A DNA stretch of 64,000 nt from the NCBI GenBank assembly GCA_038147495.1, contig JAYQTT010000014.1, positions 3,142 to 67,141 on the forward strand, written 5' to 3'. This document shows, piece by piece, positions 54,241-62,041 of this stretch. The stretch's first letter is position 1; each line of letters begins with the position of its first letter. Source of the DNA: MED-G116 sp038147495. Its GTDB lineage: Bacteria > Pseudomonadota > Alphaproteobacteria > Puniceispirillales > Puniceispirillaceae. The notes under the pieces are model-generated. The model saw only the letters and a program-made list of their open reading frames with translations. It was not told where the DNA came from and did not search any database. The translations under genes and the position numbers were made by a program.

Positions 54241-54972
54241 TTATCTAGCCTTGCGATAAGGCTGCCAAATGCCGTTCAGATATATCTCGGCAGGTTGGAA
54301 TCGGGCCTTGTAGTTCATTTTCTGGCTATTCTCGACATAATATCCGAGATACAGCCACGGCAACCCGGCTTCAACGGCACTGTCAATCAGGTCAAGGATG
54401 ACATAAGTGCCAAGCGACCTGCCAACTTCTTCGGGATCAAAAAAGGAATAGACGGCGCTTAACCCGTCATCCTGAACATCTGTCAAAACTGTCGCCACCA
54501 AACGACCGTCAGGCGTGTGATAGTTCATCAGTAAGGTCTCAATAGGGCTGTTCTCAACCATGCTGACAAATTCATCACAGCTCATCTGTGCCATCTGGCC
54601 ATCTGCATGGCGTGAGCCGACATACCGGCTGAACAGGTCATAATGCTCATTGGTTGGCATCAGGGTCGACATAGATCTCTGCAGATCGGTGTTATTTCGC
54701 CTGATACGCGCCATATTGCGGCTCTGGCGAAAGGATGTGCAATTTACACGCCATGGCAGGCAGGCATTGCAATCGGGGCAGGCGGGTTTGTACACCCAAT
54801 TTTCCACGCGCCTGAATCCAGCGCGGGCAAGCTGGTCATGCAATGACGGGTTTTCATTGATATCGACGGCAACACGCTGTTCTGTGTGATCTGGCAGATA
54901 TGGGCACTCGCTGCGCATGCTCAAGCGCATCTGCAACGGTGGCAATAGGTGGAGACGCTTATCCTGATCCAT
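54241..54972 (-). CDS. bpt: Aspartate/glutamate leucyltransferase (Bpt/Ate family)
   Basis: This tRNA-dependent aminoacyltransferase adds leucine (or arginine) to proteins with acidic N-terminal residues, marking them for ClpAP. The 243-residue protein has a CPYLPDHTEQRVAVDI start, the cysteine pattern CPDCNACLPWRV, and the conserved region YSFFDPEEVGRSLGTYVILDLID with LYLGYYVENSQKMNYKARFQP. The ATG at 54972 is used; a longer frame to 55023 is possible. It lies convergent with parC. Ribosome binding site weak. Confidence 0.9.
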   Translation of the reverse strand: MDQDKRLHLLPPLQMRLSMRSECPYLPDHTEQRVAVDINENPSLHDQLARAGFRRVENWVYKPACPDCNACLPWRVNCTSFRQSRNMARIRRNNTDLQRSMSTLMPTNEHYDLFSRYVGSRHADGQMAQMSCDEFVSMVENSPIETLLMNYHTPDGRLVATVLTDVQDDGLSAVYSFFDPEEVGRSLGTYVILDLIDSAVEAGLPWLYLGYYVENSQKMNYKARFQPAEIYLNGIWQPYRKAR

Positions 54973-55037
54973 GGGTTCAAGAGTGCCTGCAATGACACAG
55001 CGCCGCAAGGCGGAAAGTGTCACACCATCAACGGCAA

Positions 55038-56258
55038 TCAGTGACCGGCGCTATCTTCCAATTGGTTGACCGTGAAATTGGCGTTGCGAAGGTCAGCAAT
55101 AATTTCATCAACATGCTCAGGCCCGCGCGTTTCTATCACCGCATCAATCTTCGCCAGTTTCGCCGGCACGTCATAAAACAGCCGCTGATGGTAGATTTCC
55201 ACAATGTTGCCACCGCATCGGCCAATGGAGGCGGTGATCGCCGCCAACATTCCCGGCTCGTCAGAAATGTCGATCCGCAACCGTGCAATCCGTCCATCAC
55301 TGGCCATGTTCCGGTTGAGGATGGATGCCAGCAAACGTGGGTCAATGTTGCCGCCGCAGATCACCGCACCAACAGTCTTGCCGGCAAACCTCTCAGGGTG
55401 TTGATAAATGGCGGCAATTCCTGCGGCACCAGCGCCTTCGGCAACCACACGCTGTTGCTCTACAAGCGCGCCAACAGCCCATTCCAATGATTGTTCATTC
55501 ACCAGCAAAATTTCATCGACCAGATTTTGCACCACCGGCTTGGTGACACCTCCCGGTTTCTTTACGGCGATACCCTCGGCAAGGGTCTCGCCTGCGCATG
55601 AAATATCAACACCGGCAACCGCCTGTTTCATCGCCGGATAGAGTTCCGTTTGAACACCAATTATTCTGATATTAGGGCGCAACTCGCGCGCCACGGTTGC
55701 GATGCCACCGATGAGGCCGCCCCCGCCAATGGGGACAAGCAGGATGTCCAGATCGGACCGCTCTTCAAGCATTTCCAATCCGGCTGTTCCCTGACCGGTC
55801 ATTACCAGTTCATTGTCATAGGGGTGGATCAGCGTCAGGCCGCGATCGTCTATGAGCTTGGCAACTGTTGCTTCGCACTCGTTCAGATTGCGTCCCTCAA
55901 GCACAACTTCAGCACCGAAGCTTCGGGTGCGGGCCACCTTGGCAAAGGGTGTCTGTGCTGGCATCACAATTACAGCAGGAATGCCCATTTGCTGGGCATG
56001 ATAGGCGACAGCCTGCGCATGATTGCCTGCTGACATGGCAATGACGCCAAGTTTCTTCTGCTCGTCATCGAGTGCCGACATCGCGATGAAGGCGCCACGT
56101 GCCTTGAAGGATGACGTGTGCTGCAGGTTTTCCAGCTTCAGAACCACATTGCAGCCAAGTGTGCGCGACAACATCGGCGCATCAACGAAAGGCGTATGAA
56201 TGATATGCCCCTCAAGCTGTTTGGCGGCATTTCGGATATCTTGTGCGGTTACGGCCAT
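55038..56258 (-). CDS. ilvA: Threonine ammonia-lyase with C-terminal ACT domain
   Basis: This PLP enzyme deaminates threonine to 2-oxobutyrate, the first step toward isoleucine. The Schiff-base lysine is in TSSFKARGA, and the glycine-rich phosphate loop is IGGGGLIGG. One C-terminal ACT domain (LRIDISDEPGMLAAITASIGRCGGNIVEIYHQR) takes the place of the two regulatory domains of E. coli IlvA. This is the short biosynthetic or catabolic type common in alphaproteobacteria. Length is 406 residues from ATG 56258, which has GGAGA upstream. It is followed downstream by bpt in the same direction. Confidence 0.88.
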   Translation of the reverse strand: MAVTAQDIRNAAKQLEGHIIHTPFVDAPMLSRTLGCNVVLKLENLQHTSSFKARGAFIAMSALDDEQKKLGVIAMSAGNHAQAVAYHAQQMGIPAVIVMPAQTPFAKVARTRSFGAEVVLEGRNLNECEATVAKLIDDRGLTLIHPYDNELVMTGQGTAGLEMLEERSDLDILLVPIGGGGLIGGIATVARELRPNIRIIGVQTELYPAMKQAVAGVDISCAGETLAEGIAVKKPGGVTKPVVQNLVDEILLVNEQSLEWAVGALVEQQRVVAEGAGAAGIAAIYQHPERFAGKTVGAVICGGNIDPRLLASILNRNMASDGRIARLRIDISDEPGMLAAITASIGRCGGNIVEIYHQRLFYDVPAKLAKIDAVIETRGPEHVDEIIADLRNANFTVNQLEDSAGH

Positions 56259-56414
56259 TATCTGTCTCCGGTAAAGGCGGCTGGTCAGAGCCAAAAGCAT
56301 GGCCGCGGGGGGAGGCCAACAACGCAAAGGATCACATCAACAGCAATTGCGGCCAGACGTGACCATTCTGTATAAAGTCCTGATTTTACCGATCAAACAC
56401 TGCTTTCGGTTCGT

Positions 56415-57408
56415 CTATTTTTGTAACATTTTCGCGATTTCAGGCGCAAAATAAGTCAATATTGCATCAGCGCCAGCGCGTTTGAATGATAGCATGGCCT
56501 CCATCACCACACGCTCGCGGTCAAGCCAGCCATTTTGTGCCGCGGCGCAGAGCATCGCATATTCGCCGGAAACCTGATAGGCGATGCACGGCACGCCGAA
56601 TTCATGCTTGGCACGGCTCAACACGTCAAGATAGGGCATGCCCGGTTTAACGATGATCATATCTGCACCCTCGCCAAGATCGAGGGCGATTTCATGCATC
56701 GCCTCATCACTGTTGGCAGGGTCCATCTGATAGGTTGATTTGCCATCGCCGCCCAGCTTTGCCCCGGCTTTCACAGCATCGCGAAACGGACCATAAAAGC
56801 CAGATGCGTATTTAGCCGCGTAGGACATGATCTGCACATTATGGTGGCCAGCGTCATCAAGGGCTTGGCGAATGGCACCAACGCGGCCATCCATCATGTC
56901 AGACGGCGCGATGATGTCGCACCCTGCATCCGCCTGGCACACGGCCTGCTGGCACAGAATGTCGATTGTGGCGTCATTGACGATCTCGCCGTCACGCAAC
57001 AAGCCATCATGACCATGATCGGTGAATGGATCGAGTGCGACATCGCAAATCACACCAATGTCCGGAACGGCGTCTTTGACGGCCTTGACGGCACGGCACA
57101 CCAGATTATTTCCGTCAATGGCAAGTGATCCGTCCACATCCTTCAACGACTGATCAATAGAGGGAAAAATCGCGATAGCCGGTATGCCGAGATCATGTGC
57201 CTCCTGCGCCTGTTCAAAAGCCGTCAATTGAACGCCGAAAACGCCCGGCATGGAATCGAATGGCTTCGGTTTTTTTGTCACCCTCAATCACGAATAGCGG
57301 CCAGATCAGATCGGCACAATCGCTGACCTGGTTTCGGCAACCATGCGGTCGAAAAACCCTTCATCCGGTTCCGGCGTAACCGCGTTGCTGGGTATTGCCT
57401 CTACTCAT
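56415..57408 (-). CDS. hemB: HemB, delta-aminolevulinic acid dehydratase (5' end frameshifted)
   Basis: HemB joins two 5-aminolevulinates into porphobilinogen, feeding haem, sirohaem and B12. From residue 12 the frame is clean: SMPGVFG, IFPSIDQ, AIDGNN, VICDVALDPFTDHGHDGLL, IIAPSDMMDGRVGAI, the substrate lysines in SYAAKYASGFYGPFRDA and IIVKPGMPYLDV, then AYQVSGEYAM. The N-terminal 40 residues are only found by changing frame near 57365, 57315 and 57270 (an A7 run): MSRGNTQQR, VTPEPDEGFFDRMVAETRSA and DLIWPLFVIEG in three frames. The ATG at 57408 has GGAG 6 bases upstream. The breaks look like indel errors. Confidence 0.87.
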
Positions 57409-57463
57409 GTGATCTCCGATCCGTCTAATTGTTTTGAAAACGCCACTTCATACATACCGATCC

Positions 57464-58533
57464 ATGGACTTTTAGCAATGCCGCAAAGGAAGTTCATTTT
57501 CCGTTTCAGGGAATGCGGGACATATTCCTTGATAGGCCAGAAGCTCTCAATGCCCTGACGGCGATATGGTGCTTCATTTCCGGATCAACTTCAAAAATGG
57601 CGGCAAGATAACACTATCTCCCATGTTGTATTATCCAGCACATCACCGAGTGCATTTTGTGCGGGAGGCGATATCCGTTTTGCCCGTGACTTGATTATGG
57701 CTGGCGACTATGGTGCCGTTGACCGTTTCTTCCAGAACGAATATCTGTGTGACCTCGCAGTGGCTGAATTTGGAAAACCTGTCATTGCTTTATGCGACGG
57801 GTTGGTCATGGGTGGTGGTGCTGGCCTGGCTGAACATGCAAGTCATATTGTTATGACAGAAAAAACCAGATTCGCTATGCCGGAGAGTAGTATTGGCCTG
57901 TTTCCCGATGCCGGCGCGAGCCTTTTTTTTGGGCGGTGCCCATTGCCTGTAGCACGCCTTTTAGGCATGACTGGTCATATCATAAATGGGGCAGACTGTC
58001 TTGTCTTGGGACTTGCCACGACAATGACTACTAGTGGGCAGATATCTAAGCTTGAGTCGGAGTTGCTGTCTTGTGATGCTGGTATGATTGATGATGTGAT
58101 TGAAAAACACAGGGTTAACCCGGGGAAGCCATCGCTTGACCCTTTTCGCCAGCACATTGAACATATTTTTGCCGATGACCTGTTACCAGAAGACATTCGT
58201 GATCGAGCGAAAAATTTGATGCTGGTATCGCCGGATAACCAATTACTGCAATTAATCGTAACTGCCTTTGAAGAACGGTGCCCGATGTCGATAAAGCTTT
58301 TTGGGCGGTTGTTGGATGTTACCGCCAGATTTACCAGCCCTTCCGAGTCATTGGCGCTAGATTTTAAATTGGCAATGCGTATGATCCGGCGTCCTGATTT
58401 TGTAGAAGGCATCCGTGCGGTGATTGTGGATAAGGATCGTGCGCCAAAATGGATTCCATCAAGCCTCGAAGATGTCGATGAAGCGATGTTAAAATTTGTT
58501 TTTGATGATACGGACCTGCCACCCTTGCGTTAA
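57464..58533 (+). CDS. 3-Hydroxyisobutyryl-CoA hydrolase-like enoyl-CoA hydratase/isomerase (5' end frameshifted)
   Basis: This crotonase-fold enzyme probably hydrolyses 3-hydroxyisobutyryl-CoA in valine breakdown. The intact part has KPVIALCDGLVMGGGAGLAEHASHIV and the specific MPESSIGLFPDAGASLFFGR. The start is broken in three places (T4 at 57470-57473, near 57561, A5 at 57593-57597). Segments SNAAKEVHFPFQG, FLDRPEALNALT, DMVLHFRINF and KKWRQDNTISHVVL rejoin to a normal N-terminus with FCAGGDIRFARDL. The ATG at 57464 is tentative. The full product is about 355 residues. It faces hemB head to head across about 55 bases, and both are damaged there. Confidence 0.75.
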
Positions 58534-58635
58534 AACTGTTCTCATCCTAATTTGGCGTGTTCTGGTTATAAGGAAGCCAAAAACGTCTTCTTAAAGATTG
58601 CGCGGGTTTTCCATCACTTAGTGAAGGAAAATTTC

Positions 58636-59954
58636 ATGCGTTTAAGCCAGTATTTTTGCCGGTTTTAAAGGAAACACCGAAAGAGGCGCAAATCGCCTCG
58701 CACCGGTTGATGTTGCGTGCTGGCATGATTCAGCAATCAAGCGCTGGAATCTATTCATGGTTGCCGCTGGGAAAACGTGTTCTGGACAAGATCACCCAGA
58801 TCGTGCGTGAAGAACAAGACCGCGCTGGTGCGCTGGAAATTTTGATGCCGACATTGCAACCTGCGGAAATCTGGCAGGAATCTGGCCGTTATGATGATTA
58901 TGGCGCGGAAATGTTACGCGTTACTGATCGGCATGGCCGTGATATGCTTTATGGGCCAACAAATGAAGAGCAGGTAACGGATATTTTCCGCACGCATGTG
59001 CGCAGCTACAAGTCTTTACCTCTCAACCTCTATCACATTCAGTGGAAATTCCGCGATGAGGTGCGTCCACGTTTCGGCATTATGCGTGGCCGTGAATTTC
59101 TGATGAAGGATGCCTATTCATTCGACCTTAATGGTGATGCTTCGCGGACTGCCTACAACAAGATGTTTGTGTCGTACCTGAAAACATTTGCCAGGATGGG
59201 TCTGACGGCAATTCCGATGGAAGCCGAGACCGGTCCGATCGGCGGTGATATAAGCCATGAATTTATAATTTTGGCTGAAACCGGTGAAAGCGGCGTCTAT
59301 TTCCACAAAGACTGGTTAGCGACAGATCTTCTTGCTGACGTGGATTACGACAGCGATTTACAGCCCTTTGTTGATAAATTTACATCAATATATGCTCGCG
59401 CCGATGAGAAGCATGATCCTGCAACCTGTCCGGTTGCCAAGGCTGATCTCATGTCGATGCGGGGTATTGAAATTGGCCATATTTTTTATTTTGGCACCAA
59501 ATATTCTGCCTCGATGAGCGCAGCAGTTAGTGGTCCGGACGGAAAACCGGTGGCGGTGCATATGGGGTCATACGGCATTGGAGTATCGCGCCTTGTTGGC
59601 GGCATTATCGAAGCAAGCCATGATGAAAAAGGGATTGTCTGGCCAGAATCTGTGGCTCCGTTCGGTGCTGTTGTGGTTAATCTGAAGCCAGGCGATGGTG
59701 CCTGTGATGCAACCTGTGCGGCACTTTATGCTGAGCTAAATGCTAATGGACTTGATCCGCTTCTTGATGATCGTGATGAACGGCCAGGGGTAAAATTGGC
59801 AGCGATGGATTTGATTGGTATTCCGTGGCAGATTATTGTTGGTCCGCGTGGTATTGAAAATGGCGCGGTCGAGGTAAAATATCGGAAAACTGGGGAAAGT
59901 AAGGAAATTTCGCCGCAAAAGGCTGTAAATCTGATTACAGCGTATAAAGGCTAG
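58636..59954 (+). CDS. proS: ProS, prolyl-tRNA synthetase (one-base frameshift at the start)
   Basis: This class II synthetase charges tRNA-Pro. The protein has the short alphaproteobacterial form, about 439 residues, without the editing insertion. Motif 2 is FRDEVRPRFGIMRGREFLMKDAYSFD; the class signature TLQPAEIWQESGRYDDYG and the C-terminal anticodon-binding part (LKPGDGACD, DDRDERPGVKLAAMDLIGIPWQIIVG) are present. The natural start is the ATG at 58636 (AAGGA site; MRLSQYF). A missing T in the T5 run at 58653-58657 then sends the frame to a stop within 11 codons. With one T added it continues LPVLKETPKEAQI. This is likely a consensus error, since the enzyme is essential. Confidence 0.93.
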
Positions 59955-59996
59955 AAGCGTTTTTAAAGCGTCAACACCTAGTGAAGGACTTCTTTG

Positions 59997-61253
59997 ATGT
60001 CACATTTCTTTTCACCGGTTGAGCGGATGCTGGCATTTCGCTATGTGCGCGCCCGTCGGTCGGAAGGTTTTATTTCAGTTATTGCATGGTTTTCGCTTGC
60101 TGGAATCACGTTAGGTGTTGCCACCTTGATCGTTGTCATGTCGGTGATGAATGGCTTTAGGGCTGAGCTTGTGGGCCGAATCTTGGGTCTTAATGGGCAT
60201 GTGGCGGTATATGCGTCTGGTGCAGCCGGTTTGCCTGATTATGACGGGCTTGCCCTGAAGATCACCGAGCTGCCGGATGTGATTGCGGTGACGCCGCAAA
60301 TCGAAGGGCAGGTAATGGTAACTCAGAACCGTGTGTCTATTGGTGCGGTTATCCGAGGTATGCGTTGGTCCGACCTTGCCGTTCGAAAACCACTCTGGAA
60401 CTCTTTAGATCAAAGTGCAATCGATCAGTTTCGCGATGAGGCCGGTGTTCTCATTGGTCGGGAGATGGCTAGCAAAATGGGCGTTCGGCCTGGTGATAAG
60501 ATTACTCTCACAACCGCGCGCGGGAAGGCGACTGCTTTTGGAACTGTGCCAACCCGACGTGTTTTCAAGATTGTGGGGATTTTCGACGTCGGTATGTATG
60601 AATATGATTCCAGTTTCCTGTTCATGCCGCTGGATCTTACTGCCAGGTTTTTGGGCTATGAAAATCGAGTGTCCGGATTGGAAATTTATGTTGCCAAGCC
60701 TGAAAAGATTTCCGCTTTACGACCATTGATCCTAGATGTTGTTGGTCCTGATCTACAAGTGTTTGACTGGATCGCTAGGAATCGTAGCTTTATCAATGCT
60801 CTGCGCGTTGAACGTAACGTAATGTTTTTGATATTGACGCTGATTATTCTGGTTGCAGCGTTCAATATCGTCTCATCGATGATCATGTTGGTACGGTCAA
60901 AAAATGCTGATATTGCAGTGTTGCGCGCGATGGGCGCTAGCGGTGGTAGTATTATGCGAATTTTTGTGATGACGGGTGCCAGTATTGGGTTTGTTGGCAC
61001 GGTTGCGGGAACCGCTGTTGGGGCGTTGTTTTGTTGGAATATTGACTTCATCAAGGAAATGATAGAATCGTTATCAGGAGTGGAATTATTCGCCGCTGAG
61101 ATCTATTTTCTGTCAAACCTGCCTGCAAAGATTGATCCAGATGAAGTCTTGATGGTGATCGCTATGGCGTTGGGGCTGTCTTTTATCGCCAGTCTTTATC
61201 CAGCATGGCGGGCCTCTCAGATCGCACCTGCTGAGGCTTTGCGGTATGAATAA
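59997..61253 (+). CDS. lolC: LolC/LolE, lipoprotein-releasing ABC transporter permease
   Basis: This inner-membrane subunit of the Lol system hands outer-membrane lipoproteins to the carrier LolA. The 418-residue protein has an N-terminal helix with RYVRARRSEGFISVIAWFSLAGITLGVATLIVVMSVMNGF and a large periplasmic domain. Three C-terminal helices follow with ILVAAFNIVSSMIMLVRSKNADIAVLRAMGAS and the ending PAEALRYE, all family hallmarks. As in other alphaproteobacteria one permease may serve as both LolC and LolE. The ATG at 59997 is 42 bases after proS, and the 3' end overlaps lolD by 8 bases. Confidence 0.93.
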   Translation: MSHFFSPVERMLAFRYVRARRSEGFISVIAWFSLAGITLGVATLIVVMSVMNGFRAELVGRILGLNGHVAVYASGAAGLPDYDGLALKITELPDVIAVTPQIEGQVMVTQNRVSIGAVIRGMRWSDLAVRKPLWNSLDQSAIDQFRDEAGVLIGREMASKMGVRPGDKITLTTARGKATAFGTVPTRRVFKIVGIFDVGMYEYDSSFLFMPLDLTARFLGYENRVSGLEIYVAKPEKISALRPLILDVVGPDLQVFDWIARNRSFINALRVERNVMFLILTLIILVAAFNIVSSMIMLVRSKNADIAVLRAMGASGGSIMRIFVMTGASIGFVGTVAGTAVGALFCWNIDFIKEMIESLSGVELFAAEIYFLSNLPAKIDPDEVLMVIAMALGLSFIASLYPAWRASQIAPAEALRYE

Positions 61254-61938
61254 TAAGGCCGTACCGCTGCTGGAGTTGCAGAATGTTCAGCGTCGTTTTC
61301 ACCAGGGTGATGCTGTTCTCGAGGTTTTGACTGGAGCTAGCCTTTCAGTCTGGCCGGGCGAGATGAAGGCACTTGTAGGGCCGTCCGGCTCTGGAAAATC
61401 CACACTGTTGAACATTGCCGGGCTATTGGAAAAGCCCGATGGTGGCAATGTCCTTATTAACGGAGTCAAAGCGGAAGGCCTAAGCCGTCGGAAACGCGGT
61501 CAGCTAAGGCGCACTCATATCGGTTTCGTGTTCCAATTTCATCGGCTGCTGCCCGAATTTTCGGCGCTTGAAAATATTATGATCCCGCAGATGTTCAATG
61601 GGCATTCACGAGACGAGGCCGCTGATCGGGCTTCACAGCTCCTCTCAATGGTGGGACTTACAAATCGTTCGGGGCATTTGCCAGCCACATTATCAGGTGG
61701 TGAACAACAGCGTGTTGCGATTGCACGTGCACTTGCGAACGCGCCCCGTGTCTTGCTAGCAGATGAACCTACCGGCAACCTTGATCCTGATTCTGCACGT
61801 GATGTGTTCAATCATCTATTGACAATCACGCAAGCCACAAAAACAGCTGCGCTGGTTGTGACGCATAACCAGCAGCTTGCTTCCATTATGGATTCAATAG
61901 TGACGATAAATAGCGGCAAGATTGTTACTGTCAGTTAG
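61246..61938 (+). CDS. lolD: LolD, lipoprotein-releasing ABC transporter ATPase
   Basis: This is the ATP-binding subunit powering lipoprotein release. The Walker A motif GPSGSGKS lies at residues 45-52, the LolD-type Q-loop is GFVFQFHRLLPEFSALEN, the ABC signature is LSGGEQQR and the Walker B is VLLADEPTGNLD with an H-loop VVTHN. Length is 230 residues. The ATG at 61246 overlaps lolC, giving a lolC-lolD unit. dnaE starts about 100 bases on in the same direction. Confidence 0.94.
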   Translation: MNNKAVPLLELQNVQRRFHQGDAVLEVLTGASLSVWPGEMKALVGPSGSGKSTLLNIAGLLEKPDGGNVLINGVKAEGLSRRKRGQLRRTHIGFVFQFHRLLPEFSALENIMIPQMFNGHSRDEAADRASQLLSMVGLTNRSGHLPATLSGGEQQRVAIARALANAPRVLLADEPTGNLDPDSARDVFNHLLTITQATKTAALVVTHNQQLASIMDSIVTINSGKIVTVS

Positions 61939-62041
61939 AAAATTCCCGGTTGCACAGTTTTAGGACTGATTTTCATATTACCCTTTAGTCATTTTGGGGT
62001 AGAGTTTAAGTCTTGGTTTCAAGAGGATTGCCTGCGCGCAA

